A DNA stretch of 64,000 nt from Mycolicibacterium tusciae (GCF_002086795.1 NZ_MVIM01000003.1:496001-560000), one strand, 5' to 3'. Shown: positions 31,450 to 40,314, numbered from the stretch's first letter. The notes: a model not told the origin generated them from the letters alone. Made by a program: numbers and translations.

Positions 31450-32720
31450 TCGCCCGCCAGCATGTCGGCCCACATCTGCGGGAAGTCGGGCAGCGTCTTG
31501 GCGGTGGTGCCGATGTCCTCGACCTCGACGCCGTCGACGCGCAACCCCACGATGGCTCCGGCGGTGGCCATCCGGTGATCGGCATACGATCGCCACAACC
31601 CGCCGTGCAGCGGACTCGCGGTGATCAGCAGACCGTCGGGCGTCTCCTCACATTGCCCGCCGAGGCCGTTGATCTCTGCGGAAAGTGCTGCAAGCCGGTC
31701 GGTTTCGTGTCCGCGCAGATGGGCGACACCGCGTAGCTGCGACACCGACCCCTCCGGCGCGATGGCAGCGAGCGCGGCCACCGCGGGCGCCAGCTCACCC
31801 ACGTCGTGAAGATCGACGTCGATGCCGGTATAGGACTCGGGTCCCTGCACCTCGAGATACGAATCACCTTGGCGGACAACTGAGCCCAGGTTCTTGAGAA
31901 CCGTCAGGATCGTGTCGGCGGGCTGCACGCTGGCCGGCGGCCATCCGATGATGCGGACGGCTCCTCCGGTGACCACTGCGGCAGCCAGGAACGGTACCGC
32001 GTTGGAGAGGTCGGGTTCGATGATCCAGTGCCTTGCGGAGATCGGGCCGGGGGAGACGTGCCACCGGTTGGGGAGCGTGTCGTCGACGTCGACTCCGGCG
32101 TCGCGAAGCATGGCGATCGTCATCGCGATGTGCGGGGCCGAGGGCACCGACTCCCCCGTGTGCACGATGGTCAAGCCCTCGGTGAACGCCGCACCGGAGA
32201 GCAGCAGACCCGACACGAACTGCGAGGACGACGATGCGTCGATCTCGACCGTCCCGCCCGCCACCGAGCCGGACCCGTGGACGGTGAACGGCAGCGCGTC
32301 ACCGTCGACGTCGACACCGAGGCTGCGCAGCGCATCGAGCAGCGGAGCGATGGGCCGGGACCGCGCCTGCTCGTCGCCGTCGAACGTCACCGTCGTCGTG
32401 CTCAGCGCCGCCACCGACGGCACGAACCGCAGAACGGTGCCGGCGAGGCCGCAGTCGATGCGGGTCCCCGGCTGCGGGTCGATCGCACCGCTGAGGGTCA
32501 GTTCGGTGTCGGCGCCGTCGACCGTGACACCGAGTGCGTCGACCGCGCCGATCATCAGATCGGTGTCGCGGCTGCGCAGCGCGCCGCTGATCGTCGACGT
32601 GCCGTTCGCCGTCGCCAGCGCCGCAAGCACCAGCGCGCGGTTGGTCAGCGATTTCGACCCCGGCACGGTGACCGTGGCATGCACGGGACGCGAGGTCGAC
32701 GGTGCCTGCCAGTTGCCCAC
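31446..32720 (-). CDS. aroA: 3-phosphoshikimate 1-carboxyvinyltransferase (EPSP synthase)
   Basis: A 424-residue shikimate pathway enzyme that joins phosphoenolpyruvate to shikimate 3-phosphate. Signatures are [18 protein letters not shown] (about residues 17-34), [11 protein letters not shown], and [16 protein letters not shown] near the C-terminus. GTG 32720 gives a start (VGNWQAPS) like that of other mycobacterial AroA proteins; the longer frame runs into the divergent SRAP gene. It forms an operon with rsgA and diverges from the SRAP gene across 44 bp. Confidence 0.95.
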   Translation of the reverse strand: MGNWQAPSTSRPVHATVTVPGSKSLTNRALVLAALATANGTSTISGALRSRDTDLMIGAVDALGVTVDGADTELTLSGAIDPQPGTRIDCGLAGTVLRFVPSVAALSTTTVTFDGDEQARSRPIAPLLDALRSLGVDVDGDALPFTVHGSGSVAGGTVEIDASSSSQFVSGLLLSGAAFTEGLTIVHTGESVPSAPHIAMTIAMLRDAGVDVDDTLPNRWHVSPGPISARHWIIEPDLSNAVPFLAAAVVTGGAVRIIGWPPASVQPADTILTVLKNLGSVVRQGDSYLEVQGPESYTGIDVDLHDVGELAPAVAALAAIAPEGSVSQLRGVAHLRGHETDRLAALSAEINGLGGQCEETPDGLLITASPLHGGLWRSYADHRMATAGAIVGLRVDGVEVEDIGTTAKTLPDFPQMWADMLAGD

Positions 32721-32764
32721 GGCTCTATCCTGCCTTGTCGGTTCGGCGTGCCACCATGGGATAT

Positions 32765-33541
32765 ATGTGTGGACGATTCGCGGTGACCACCGATCCGGCG
32801 TTGTTGGCCGAGAAGATCCAGGCGATCGACGAGAGCGTGGCGGCGGCAAAGAAGGACGCGCCGGCCGCCAACTACAACGTCGCGCCGACGACGACGATCA
32901 ACACCGTGGTGAAACGTCACAGCGAGCCCGACGACGAGTCGACCCGCCGGCTGCGGTCGATGCGCTGGGGTCTCGTCCCGCCGTGGGCCAAGACCACCGA
33001 AGACGGCGGTCCGGACACCAAGGGACCGCTGTTGATCAACGCGCGTTCGGAAAAACTGACCACCTCGCCCGTCTTCCGGAACTCGGCCAAGAGCAAGCGG
33101 TGCCTCATACCGATGGACGGGTGGTACGAATGGCGGCCCAACGGAGAGACGGCGACGGGCAAGAAGGCTCCCAAGACGCCGTTCTACATGTACGGGGGCG
33201 ATGGCGAGCCGCTGTTCATGGCCGGTCTGTGGTCGACGTGGCGCCCCCGAGAGGCGCCGAAGGACTCGGCGCCCCTGGTGAGTTGCACGATCATCACCAC
33301 CGACGCCGCGGGCCCACTGGCCGAGATCCACGACCGGATGCCGCTGACCATCAGTGAACGCGACTGGGACCGCTGGCTCGACCCGGACGCGCCGATCGAC
33401 GAGGGGCTGCTGCGTGGTCATGGTGACCTGGACCGGATCGAGATCCGTGAGGTGTCCCGGCTGGTCAACAGCATCCGCAACAACGGCCCCGAGTTGATCG
33501 AGCCTGCCGAGCCCGAACCCGAACAGGCCACGCTGCTGTAG
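32765..33541 (+). CDS. SRAP domain protein (YedK/HMCES type)
   Basis: A 258-residue SRAP protein, which crosslinks to abasic sites in single-stranded DNA to shield them. Met1 is followed by the catalytic Cys2 (MCGRFA), which becomes N-terminal after Met removal. The other conserved parts are [32 protein letters not shown] (with the Glu) and the His in EIHDRMPL. Only ATG 32765 puts Cys at position 2, so the start is certain despite an open frame upstream. It corresponds to Rv3226c. Confidence 0.95.
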   Translation: MCGRFAVTTDPALLAEKIQAIDESVAAAKKDAPAANYNVAPTTTINTVVKRHSEPDDESTRRLRSMRWGLVPPWAKTTEDGGPDTKGPLLINARSEKLTTSPVFRNSAKSKRCLIPMDGWYEWRPNGETATGKKAPKTPFYMYGGDGEPLFMAGLWSTWRPREAPKDSAPLVSCTIITTDAAGPLAEIHDRMPLTISERDWDRWLDPDAPIDEGLLRGHGDLDRIEIREVSRLVNSIRNNGPELIEPAEPEPEQATLL

Positions 33542-33597
33542 CGGACTTTTCGGGCATATACGGCCGCTCAAGGCAGAATAGCCATTAACATATCTGC

Positions 33598-33819
33598 ATG
33601 CTCGCGGCTGCCAGAAAGGTCCTCGCCTTCGAGATGACCATCGCCGAGTGGATCGGTACCGGGGCGATGCTCGCGGTTCCCTACCTGCTCATCGGCGTGG
33701 TGTGGACGGCCATCGCGGGAGACCAGATCGGCTGGGACGGGTCCGCGCGGATCCTGTCGATTCTCGTATCGATCGCCTCGTGGCCTGTGTTGATCGTCCC
33801 GGCAGTGTGCACGATATGA
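33598..33819 (+). CDS. small membrane protein 1 of the MpaB cassette
   Basis: A 73-residue protein with two hydrophobic segments (about residues 18-40 and 52-70) and a short basic N-terminus. The block PYLLIGVVWTA is nearly repeated in the third gene of the cassette (PYLLIGFVWAF), so the two are paralogues. TAACAT (33586-33591) lies 6 nt before the ATG, a leaderless-type promoter that would drive the whole cassette. The stop overlaps the start of the oxygenase-like gene (ATGA). No named family is recognised; I infer an anchoring or accessory role. Confidence 0.78.
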   Translation: MLAAARKVLAFEMTIAEWIGTGAMLAVPYLLIGVVWTAIAGDQIGWDGSARILSILVSIASWPVLIVPAVCTI

Positions 33820-34682
33820 CCGCTGAACGCTGCCGCATCACCATCCACAGGCGCACGACCAGGTGGGACCACGACGAACACGTCACCGCGGCCGATGCAA
33901 TGGATTTCTGGTCGTTCGCCGCCGGAGCGGCCAACGTCATCATGCAGCTGTCGCGTCCCGGGGTGGGCTACGGCGTCGTCGAAAGCAAGGTGGACTCGGG
34001 CAATCTGCTCAAGCATCCGTGGAAACGGGCGAGGACGACGTTCCAATACCTCGCGGTCGCGATCATTGGAACGCCGCAGGACCGCGCGGCGTTCCGTGAG
34101 GCCGTCAACGGTGCGCATCGGCACGTCAAGTCCACCCCGGACAGCCCGGTGCGTTACAACGCTTTTGACCGCGACCTGCAGATGTGGGTGGCAGCGTGCC
34201 TGTTCGTCGGACTGGAAGACACGTACCAACTCCTGCGTGGTGAGATGACCGCTGAACAGTCCGAGCAGTTCTACCGGTCGGCATGGACCCTGGGCACGAC
34301 GCTGCAGGTGACCGAGGACCAATGGCCGCCCACCCGAGTGGAATTCGATGCGTACTGGGCCACGGCGTGCACTGAGGTCGCCATCGATGATCGCGTCCGC
34401 GGCTATCTGCTCGACCTGCTGAACCTGCACATGATCAACCCCGTGCTGGGCCTGCCATTCCGGCCGTTGCTCAAGTTTCTCACGATCGGATTCCTGGCAC
34501 CGGTGTTCCGTGATGCCATGGGCGTGCAGTGGGGTGATTTCCGGCAGTGGCTCTTCGAAAGCCTTTTCCTGGTAGTCGCTCTGGGGAACCGATTCCTGCC
34601 GGTGTTCGTCCGTCAGGGCGGCAGTTATGTCTTGCTGGCAGATGTGCGGCGCCGGGTGCGCCGAGAACGCGCGTTGGTGTGA
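33816..34682 (+). CDS. MpaB/DUF2236-family oxygenase-like protein
   Basis: A 288-residue protein of the oxygenase MpaB/latex-clearing (DUF2236) family, a heme-type fold found in rubber oxygenases and many uncharacterised actinobacterial proteins. It has the helical pattern AGAANVIMQLSRPGVGYGVVESKV (about residues 38-61), then PWKRARTTFQYL and the conserved AFDRDLQMWVAACLF with nearby GLEDTYQLL. Candidate ligands are His and Arg in these helices. It overlaps both small membrane protein genes (ATGA and GTGA), so the three are made together. The substrate is unknown; a lipid or steroid is plausible because a TetR gene and an enoyl-CoA hydratase gene follow. Confidence 0.85.
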   Translation: MTAERCRITIHRRTTRWDHDEHVTAADAMDFWSFAAGAANVIMQLSRPGVGYGVVESKVDSGNLLKHPWKRARTTFQYLAVAIIGTPQDRAAFREAVNGAHRHVKSTPDSPVRYNAFDRDLQMWVAACLFVGLEDTYQLLRGEMTAEQSEQFYRSAWTLGTTLQVTEDQWPPTRVEFDAYWATACTEVAIDDRVRGYLLDLLNLHMINPVLGLPFRPLLKFLTIGFLAPVFRDAMGVQWGDFRQWLFESLFLVVALGNRFLPVFVRQGGSYVLLADVRRRVRRERALV

Positions 34683-34927
34683 GCTTCCTGCGCCGGGTGC
34701 TGAGCCGGAAGGTGAGTGTGGCGGCGATGATCGAATTCGCGCTGTGGCTTGCGATTCCGTACCTGCTCATCGGGTTCGTGTGGGCCTTCTTCGACGCCGA
34801 GCAGGTGCAACTGTTCGACACCGCGTTCCGCATCCGGTTGCCCGCCGGCTCCGAGATCCTGGCCTACGTCCAGACGGCGGCCATGTGGCCCCAGCTCATG
34901 CTCGGTGCCGACGTCTGCGCGGCGTGA
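34679..34927 (+). CDS. small membrane protein 2 of the MpaB cassette
   Basis: An 82-residue protein with a basic N-terminus (SFLRRVLSRK), one strong hydrophobic segment (about 16-38) and a second weaker one near the C-terminus (ILAYVQTAAMWPQLML). It resembles the first gene of the cassette in the AxPYLLIGxVWA block, in the position of that block and in the Trp-Pro near the end. GTG 34679 overlaps the stop of the oxygenase gene. The pair of paralogues around an MpaB protein suggests subunits of one membrane complex; this is inference. Confidence 0.75.
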   Translation: MSFLRRVLSRKVSVAAMIEFALWLAIPYLLIGFVWAFFDAEQVQLFDTAFRIRLPAGSEILAYVQTAAMWPQLMLGADVCAA

Positions 34928-34989
34928 AAAGGGCTAGCCCCGGCCGCCTCTAGTACCGAGAAATTCTCTGTATTGATAGAGTATTGCTC

Positions 34990-35571
34990 GTGCCTCGAAC
35001 AGGCGTGGATGCACGGGCCCGGTTATTGGACGTGGCACGCCGGCGGTTCGCGATCGATGGGGCACTCTCAGCGACCTTGGACGAGGTGCGGCGCGAGGCG
35101 CAGGTGAGTGTCGGCGCGCTCTATCACCACTTTCCCAACAAGCTGTCGCTGGCGACCGCCGTCTACGCGCAGCTGATGAGCGAGTACCAGACGGGGTTCA
35201 TCACGATGCTGCGCGAACACGATACGGCCGAGGGAGGTATTCGTGGCGGTGTGAGGTATCACCTGCGATGGGTGAGCGCACACCGCGGCGAGGCCGCACT
35301 GTTACTGGGTTCCCGGCTGGACAGTGGCGAGTTGCGCCATTGCAACAGCGTGTTTTTCGCGGCGGTCCGGGACTGGTGGCGCCCGCACCAGGCTTACGGG
35401 GCGCTAGGACCGCTGGATATCGGGATCACCGCCGCGCTGTGGCTCGGGCCCGCGCAGGAGTTCTCGCGCTATTGGGTGGCCGGCTCAGCGGCCAAGCTTC
35501 CGCGCGGGGCCGTCGATACGTTCGCTGATGCCGCCTGGACGGCGTTGCGCGCCAATGAAACCGAGGAGTGA
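34990..35571 (+). CDS. TetR-family regulator
   Basis: A 193-residue regulator with the HTH at about residues 26-50 (SATLDEVRREAQVSVGALYHHFPNK) and a TetR-type effector domain. GTG 34990 is chosen because TAGAGT (34977-34982) ends 7 nt before it, a leaderless layout; TTG 34984 is the alternative. The sequence CTCTGTATTGATAGAG over the -10 is a loose inverted repeat and may be its own operator. It lies between the MpaB cassette and an enoyl-CoA hydratase gene in the same direction, and is a likely regulator of one or both. Confidence 0.85.
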   Translation: MPRTGVDARARLLDVARRRFAIDGALSATLDEVRREAQVSVGALYHHFPNKLSLATAVYAQLMSEYQTGFITMLREHDTAEGGIRGGVRYHLRWVSAHRGEAALLLGSRLDSGELRHCNSVFFAAVRDWWRPHQAYGALGPLDIGITAALWLGPAQEFSRYWVAGSAAKLPRGAVDTFADAAWTALRANETEE

Positions 35572-35577
35572 ACCACC

Positions 35578-36429
35578 ATGAAAAGCGAAACCGATTCCCT
35601 GTACCGGCGGTTGCTGGCCGAAGGCGACGCCACTGACGCTCCGGAGCGGGTACGGGTGGACCGTCGCGGTGACCGAGCGGTCGTCACGCTCGACGAGCCG
35701 CAGCGGCTCAACGTGCTCTCCGCGCCGCTGGTACGCCAACTGCGTCGGGCGCTGACCGTCCTGGATGCCGACCCCGACGTGCGATCCATCGTCATCACCG
35801 GTTCCGATCCGGGATTCAGCGCCGGCGGCGACCTGAAGATGATGGGCGCAGCCATCGAGAACCGCGATGCCCCGGAGGGTGGCGCCGATGTATGGCGTTG
35901 GATCAGACGCGAATTCGGCGGCATCGCCCGGCTCATCGCGGGTTCGGACACCCTGTTCGTCGCCGCGCTCAACGGCCCCGCTGCCGGTGTCGGTTTGGCG
36001 TGGGCGATGACGTGTGACCTCGTCATCGCCAGCGAACGGGCCGTGATCGTGCCCGCTTTCGGTCGGCTGGGACTCATTCCTGAGGTCGGGACCAGTTGGG
36101 CGCTGACCCGACGGCTGGGCTATCAGGGAGCGTTGGCGTTCTACCTGTGCGGCGAGCACATCGACGCCGAGACCGCCCTGCGTCTTGGGCTGGTGCAGCA
36201 GGTGGTCGCTCACGGCGAGCTGCTGAACGCGGCCGACGAATGGTGCTCGCGCATCGCTGACATGCCCCCGCATGCGATGGCGATGACGAAGCCGCTGCTG
36301 CGCGCCGCCGCCGATGCGAGCTGGAATGACGCGCTCACCATGGAGGAATTCGCCGAGCCGACCTGCTTCACCACCGCGGCCTTCGCGGGCAACGTGCACG
36401 GCATGCTCGGTCAACGGACATCGTCGTAG
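35578..36429 (+). CDS. enoyl-CoA hydratase/isomerase family protein
   Basis: A 283-residue crotonase-fold protein. The oxyanion-hole segments are ITGSDPGFSAGGDLKMM (about residues 62-78) and NGPAAGVGLAWAMTCDLVIAS (about 132-152). Position 157-180 carries the region of the catalytic Glu (GRLGLIPEVGTSWALTRRLG), with a Glu in PEVG, as in true hydratases and isomerases. ATG 35578 follows the TetR stop by 6 nt and GAGGAG is within that gene's end, so the two form an operon. The acyl-CoA substrate cannot be named. Confidence 0.9.
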   Translation: MKSETDSLYRRLLAEGDATDAPERVRVDRRGDRAVVTLDEPQRLNVLSAPLVRQLRRALTVLDADPDVRSIVITGSDPGFSAGGDLKMMGAAIENRDAPEGGADVWRWIRREFGGIARLIAGSDTLFVAALNGPAAGVGLAWAMTCDLVIASERAVIVPAFGRLGLIPEVGTSWALTRRLGYQGALAFYLCGEHIDAETALRLGLVQQVVAHGELLNAADEWCSRIADMPPHAMAMTKPLLRAAADASWNDALTMEEFAEPTCFTTAAFAGNVHGMLGQRTSS

Positions 36430-36467
36430 CGCGAAGACATGGCCTCCGCGCGTGCCACGATGGCGCG

Positions 36468-37187
36468 GTGAGCTTTGAGGTCACCGCGCCGCCGCTGCCG
36501 CGGCCCGTGCTGTTCGACCAGTTCTGGTGCGACCTCACCTTCGTTCACTGGCCGGTCCGGCCGCAGCGCGTCACGCACCTGTTCCCGCCGGGCACCCGCC
36601 CGGACGTGTTCTCCGACGGCCTCACCTATGTGGCGCTGGTGCCGTTCGTGATGCGCCACAGCGCGTTGGGCACGTCGCTGCGACTGCCGTACTTCGGACG
36701 CTTCGCCGAGACCAACATCCGGCTGTACTCGGTCGACGACGCCGGCCGGCACGGCGTGCTCTTCAGGTCGCTGGAGACCCAGCGACTGGCCGTCGTGGGG
36801 CTCACGCGAGCGCTGATGGGAGTTCCGTACACCTGGGCGAAGATGCGCGTCATCCAGCGCGACGACGAGATCACGTATTCCAGCGTTCGGCGCTTGCCGA
36901 CCAGGGGACTGCGCAGCAGGCTCCGAGTGCGGATCGGCGACCCGGTGACGCCCACGCCGCTGGAGGTGTGGCTTACGGCGCGCTGGGGCGGGCACACCCG
37001 TAAAGCCGGACGCACGTGGTGGGTGCCCAACGAACACGGCCAGTGGCCGCTGCAGGAGGCCGAAATCCTCGACCTCGAGGACGATCTGCTGACCGCGGCC
37101 GGAGTGGAGGTCGCTGGCCAACGCCTACGTGCGCTGTTCTCCCCGGGCGTGCACGCGCGGTTCGGAAGGCCCTCGCAGGTGGTCTAG
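36468..37187 (+). CDS. DUF2071/YqjF-family protein
   Basis: A 239-residue protein of DUF2071 (acetoacetate decarboxylase-like fold). Typical features are an N-terminal DLTFVHWPVRPQRVTHLFPPGTRPDVF, then LTYVALVPF and PYFGRFAETNIRLYSVD, and the region GRHGVLFRSLETQRLAVVGLTR. The catalytic Lys of true acetoacetate decarboxylases is not evident, and the family role is unknown. GTG 36468 is taken. The last codon and stop (CTAG, 37184-37187) are shared with the convergent SDR gene, whose stop is on the other strand. Confidence 0.85.
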   Translation: MSFEVTAPPLPRPVLFDQFWCDLTFVHWPVRPQRVTHLFPPGTRPDVFSDGLTYVALVPFVMRHSALGTSLRLPYFGRFAETNIRLYSVDDAGRHGVLFRSLETQRLAVVGLTRALMGVPYTWAKMRVIQRDDEITYSSVRRLPTRGLRSRLRVRIGDPVTPTPLEVWLTARWGGHTRKAGRTWWVPNEHGQWPLQEAEILDLEDDLLTAAGVEVAGQRLRALFSPGVHARFGRPSQVV

Positions 37188-38032
37188 GGGCCGGTGTATC
37201 CGGGCGGATTCGGCGTGTCCACCCATAAATCGACGCCGAGTTCGGCACCGGGCACGCAGTCGTATACCGACAGATCCGTGACACCGGACTCCAGCAACAC
37301 GTCCTCGCACAGCACGGTGTTGCCGGTGTACTCGCGGGCCGGCTTGTTGAGGATCACGTACGCGGCATCGGAGTACACCGCCGGCTTGCGGGCCCGGCCC
37401 ATGGCCTCGTCGCCGCCGAGCAAGTTCTGTACCGCCGCCGTCGCCACCATCGTGCGGGGCCACAGCGTATTGGAGGCGATGCCCGCATCACGCATCTCCT
37501 CGGCAATTCCCAAGGCGCACAGCGTCATCCCGTATTTGGCCATCATGTAGGCCGTGGGCTTGAGCCACTTGGGCTCCAACCGGATCGGCGGCGACAGCGT
37601 CAGGATGTGCGGATTCTCGCGTCCCATCATGTGGGGGATGCAGGCCTGCGACACCGAATAGGTGCCACGCACCTGGATCCCGTTCATCAGGTCGAACCGC
37701 TTGAGCGGGACCTCCGTCACCGAACCCAGGTTGATCGCCGAGGCGTTGTTGACACAGATGTCGATCGCGCCGAACTGCGCGACCGCCGCCTCCACCGCCG
37801 ATGCGACCGAGTCGCCGTCGCGGATGTCGCCGACGATCGGTAGCGCCTGGCCGCCCGCCTGCTCGATCTCCTTGGCCGCGGTGTAGACGGTGCCTTCAAG
37901 CTTGGGGTGTGGTTCGGCGGTCTTGGCGACGAGCGCGATGTTCGCGCCGTCGGCGGCCGCGCGCTTGGCGATCGCCAGCCCGATACCGCGGCTGGCTCCG
38001 GAGATGAACATGGTCTTCCCTGAGAGCGACAT
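37184..38032 (-). CDS. short-chain dehydrogenase/reductase (HSDL2-like)
   Basis: A 282-residue NAD(P)-dependent oxidoreductase. The nucleotide motif is SGASRGIGLAIAKRAAADGANIALVAKT (residues 10-37), then NNASAI. The usual YxxxK is YMMAKYG (about residue 161), and the Ser is in LTLSPPI. The sequence around the motif (KTAEPHPKLEGTVYTAAKEIEQAGG) is that of the HSDL2/SCAD-like subgroup, as in Rv3224 of M. tuberculosis. Substrate unknown, probably a lipid or ketone. It converges on the DUF2071 gene with a shared 4-nt stop region. Confidence 0.92.
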   Translation of the reverse strand: MSLSGKTMFISGASRGIGLAIAKRAAADGANIALVAKTAEPHPKLEGTVYTAAKEIEQAGGQALPIVGDIRDGDSVASAVEAAVAQFGAIDICVNNASAINLGSVTEVPLKRFDLMNGIQVRGTYSVSQACIPHMMGRENPHILTLSPPIRLEPKWLKPTAYMMAKYGMTLCALGIAEEMRDAGIASNTLWPRTMVATAAVQNLLGGDEAMGRARKPAVYSDAAYVILNKPAREYTGNTVLCEDVLLESGVTDLSVYDCVPGAELGVDLWVDTPNPPGYTGP

Positions 38033-38068
38033 GGCCTCACCCTATGACTCCGCCGACGCACCCCGGCG

Positions 38069-38126
38069 CGAACGTGGGTTACCGGCACACCTTTCGCGCC
38101 AAAAGCGTGCGGGTAACCCACGTTCG
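38069..38126. repeat. hairpin repeat, family B copy 1
   Basis: Left arm CGAACGTGGGTTACCGGCAC (38069-38088) pairs with GTGCGGGTAACCCACGTTCG (38107-38126), 19 of 20 bases. No U-tract. It lies between the ybaK stop and the SDR start, both on the reverse strand. A relaxed copy of the left arm with a partial right arm is at 55913-55975. Confidence 0.8.
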
Positions 38127-38134
38127 GCGGATCG

Positions 38135-38650
38135 TCAGGCGCGGATGGCGGCGATGGTCGCGGTGGTCAGGGCGATCAGATCCCGCGGATGCACCGCGAC
38201 CTCCCAGCCTCGCCTGCCCGCGCTGCACAGCACGCGATCCCAGGTCAGCGCCGACTCGTCGACAACTGTGGGCAGGGCCCGGCGCTGGCCGAACGGCGAG
38301 ATCCCACCGATCACGTATCCGGTCGAACGTTCGGCGGCCGCGCGCTCAGCCATCGTGACCTTCGGCACGCCCAGCGCGGTGGCGGTCGCCTTGAGCGCGA
38401 GCTTGGCGGGCACCGGCAGCACGGCGACGCCGAGTCTGATGTCGCGGCCGGGGCTCCGGGGCCCCGCCGGCATTGCCACCACCAGCGTTTTGAACACCTG
38501 CTCGGGCTCGACGCCCTCGGTGTGGGCCAGCGCCCGCGCGGCCTCCTCACCGAACGACGAATTGCGGGGGTCGTGGTGGTACTGGAGAACCTCGTGGGGC
38601 ACCCCGGCTGCCACCAGGACCGCGATCGCAGGAGTTGCCGCACGCGTCAC
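38135..38650 (-). CDS. YbaK/EbsC-type Cys-tRNA(Pro) deacylase
   Basis: A 171-residue aminoacyl-tRNA editing protein that removes Cys from tRNA-Pro in trans. The core is [12 protein letters not shown] (about residues 52-63, with the conserved catalytic-site Lys), [17 protein letters not shown], and [25 protein letters not shown] (about 112-136), the signature of the family. Length is normal. ATG 38650 lies 18 bp from the sigH promoter -35 box; the two genes diverge. Confidence 0.93.
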   Translation of the reverse strand: MTRAATPAIAVLVAAGVPHEVLQYHHDPRNSSFGEEAARALAHTEGVEPEQVFKTLVVAMPAGPRSPGRDIRLGVAVLPVPAKLALKATATALGVPKVTMAERAAAERSTGYVIGGISPFGQRRALPTVVDESALTWDRVLCSAGRRGWEVAVHPRDLIALTTATIAAIRA

Positions 38651-38667
38651 GGGCTCGAGCGTAGTGC

Positions 38668-38696
38668 GGGAACAAGCCCACCCGGTGGCGCTGTTG
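38668..38696 (+). promoter_or_regulatory. SigH-type autoregulatory promoter
   Basis: GGGAACA (38668-38674) and GTTG (38693-38696) match the known SigH/SigR consensus (GGAA(C/T) - GTT), with a 19-nt spacer counted from the end of GGAAC. Located upstream of sigH itself, it should give thiol-oxidative stress and heat induction and autoamplification. The promoter call is by consensus only. Confidence 0.75.
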
Positions 38697-38776
38697 TTGA
38701 CGGCAGTCAGGGCTGCCAGCAGCGGCAGCCGGGAAAGATGTCCGTCTCAACCTCTACGATCGAAGGAGGGGTCAAG

Positions 38777-39499
38777 GTGCCAGCACTTGCCTTAGAGCGT
38801 CCGGTGGACCTGCCGGGCCTGTTTGGTGGCGCCGCAACAGAAGGGACGGTGCTTCCCGCGATGACCGACATTGACGGGTCGGCGCCCGCAAGATCGGACG
38901 AGTCAGACGCCGAGCTGACCGCCCGGTTCGAGCGTGACGCGATACCTTTGCTCGACCAGCTGTACGGCGGCGCGCTGCGCATGACGCGCAATCCGGCGGA
39001 CGCCGAGGACCTGCTGCAGGAAACCATGGTGAAGGCCTATGCAGGCTTCCGCTCGTTTCGTGAAGGCACGAACCTCAAGGCGTGGCTGTACCGAATCCTG
39101 ACCAACACTTACATCAACAGCTACCGCAAGAAGCAGCGCCAGCCTGCGGAGTATCCGACCGAGGAGATCACCGACTGGCAGCTTGCGGCCAATGCCGAGC
39201 ATTCGTCGACCGGGCTGCGCTCGGCCGAGGTGGAGGCTTTGGAGGCCCTTCCGGACAGCGAGATCAAGGACGCGCTGCAGGCGCTGCCCGAGGAGTTCCG
39301 GATGGCGGTGTACTACGCCGACGTGGAAGGGTTCCCGTACAAGGAGATCGCCGAGATCATGGATACCCCGATCGGCACGGTCATGTCCCGGCTGCACCGA
39401 GGCAGGCGTCAGCTTCGTGAATTGCTCGCCGACGTGGCCCGCGACCGCGGATTCATTCGCGGTGAGCAGGTCGAGGCACCTGAGGAGGTTTCGTCATGA
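38777..39499 (+). CDS. sigH: ECF sigma factor SigH
   Basis: Region 2 ([38 protein letters not shown]) and region 4 ([41 protein letters not shown]) match M. tuberculosis SigH (Rv3223c), the thiol-stress and heat sigma factor. The start is uncertain. GTG 38777 has an excellent AAGGAGGG (38763-38770) 6 nt upstream and gives 240 residues with a 28-residue N-terminal extension; ATG 38861 gives the usual length (212 residues, MTDIDG) but has no Shine-Dalgarno. I call the first. The stop overlaps the anti-sigma gene rshA. An autoregulatory promoter is present. Confidence 0.9.
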   Translation: MPALALERPVDLPGLFGGAATEGTVLPAMTDIDGSAPARSDESDAELTARFERDAIPLLDQLYGGALRMTRNPADAEDLLQETMVKAYAGFRSFREGTNLKAWLYRILTNTYINSYRKKQRQPAEYPTEEITDWQLAANAEHSSTGLRSAEVEALEALPDSEIKDALQALPEEFRMAVYYADVEGFPYKEIAEIMDTPIGTVMSRLHRGRRQLRELLADVARDRGFIRGEQVEAPEEVSS

Positions 39500-39801
39500 G
39501 CTCGACCAACGACGAAGAGCGCTGGCAGCCGCCGGTCGGTCCAGTCGACCCGGAGCATCCGGAGTGTGCTGCGGTGATCGCCGAGGTGTGGACGCTGCTC
39601 GACGGTGAATGCACCGCCGAAACCCGCGACAAACTGCGCCATCACCTCGAAGAATGCCCCGCGTGCCTACGCCACTACGGCGTGGAGGACCGCGTGAAGA
39701 AGCTGATCGCGAATAAGTGCGGCGGGGAGAAAGCCCCTGACAGCCTGCGTGAGCGGCTGCGCATCGAGATCAGCCGCACCACCATCATCCGGCGCGGTTA
39801 G
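39496..39801 (+). CDS. rshA: anti-sigma factor RshA (zinc-binding, thiol-responsive)
   Basis: A 101-residue anti-sigma factor of the ZAS family. The zinc/redox motif is H50-x3-C54-x2-C57 (HLEECPAC), with additional Cys24, Cys39 and a C-terminal Cys (NKCGGEK). In M. tuberculosis RshA binds SigH when reduced and releases it on oxidation of this site, or when phosphorylated. The ATG overlaps the sigH stop (ATGA), so sigma and anti-sigma factor are co-translated. It converges at once with the bL37 gene. Confidence 0.95.
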   Translation: MSSTNDEERWQPPVGPVDPEHPECAAVIAEVWTLLDGECTAETRDKLRHHLEECPACLRHYGVEDRVKKLIANKCGGEKAPDSLRERLRIEISRTTIIRRG

Positions 39802-39804
39802 CCG

Positions 39805-39897
39805 CTACTTGACGGCCTTCGAGCCCGCATTGGGCCGCTTTCCGTGGTTGGCCTTCGAGTGCTTGCGGTCGCGCTTCTTACGGCCACGCTTAGCCAT
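39805..39897 (-). CDS. small 50S ribosomal protein bL37
   Basis: A 30-codon gene beginning MAKRGRKKRDRKHSK, then ANHGKRPNAGS, with Lys/Arg/His at about half of its positions. I recognise this from the mycobacterial bL37, a small actinobacterial large-subunit protein seen in M. smegmatis ribosome structures and usually missed by gene finders; the known protein is about 24 residues, so this one has about 6 extra at its C-terminus (SKAVK). A GGAGG Shine-Dalgarno lies 7 nt before the ATG. It sits 3 nt from the convergent rshA stop and diverges from the biotinyl carrier gene. Confidence 0.9.
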   Translation of the reverse strand: MAKRGRKKRDRKHSKANHGKRPNAGSKAVK

Positions 39898-40066
39898 GGT
39901 CGTCCTCCATTCGGTACAGGGGATTGTGGAGCCCGCATCCAGCGGGTGCTCGTAGCCATTCTCTCACGGCCTGGCGACAACTCTGCCGGGCCGGTGGTGT
40001 GGTTCGATATGTGCGTCAGGTACGCGGAGCCGGGTGCCGAGGACATAGGACTCCGAAGGGGTGAAG

Positions 40067-40282
40067 ATGGCCGAGGATGTTCGCGCCGAGATCGTGGCCA
40101 GTGTGCTCGAGGTCGTGGTGAACGAGGGCGATCAGATCGGCGAGGGCGACACCCTGGTGCTGCTGGAGTCGATGAAGATGGAAATCCCGGTCCTGGCCGA
40201 GGTCGCAGGCACCGTCAGCAAGGTGAGTGTGTCGGTCGGCGACGTGATCCAGGCCGGCGACCTCATCGCAGTGATCAGCTGA
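40067..40282 (+). CDS. biotinylated carrier protein (TB7.3-like)
   Basis: A 71-residue biotinyl/lipoyl domain. The biotin-accepting Lys is in ESMKMEIPV (about residue 38), with the flanking Met pair that marks biotin carriers. The sequence is nearly the same as M. tuberculosis TB7.3 (Rv3221c), a stand-alone biotin carboxyl carrier protein whose carboxylase partner is not firmly known. AAGGGG lies 7 nt before ATG 40067; an in-frame GTG is at 40061. It is the first gene of a pair with the PdtaS-type kinase. Confidence 0.93.
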   Translation: MAEDVRAEIVASVLEVVVNEGDQIGEGDTLVLLESMKMEIPVLAEVAGTVSKVSVSVGDVIQAGDLIAVIS

Positions 40283-40314
40283 TGCGGGTTCGACGCCCGC
40301 AACAGTGAGGCCCG

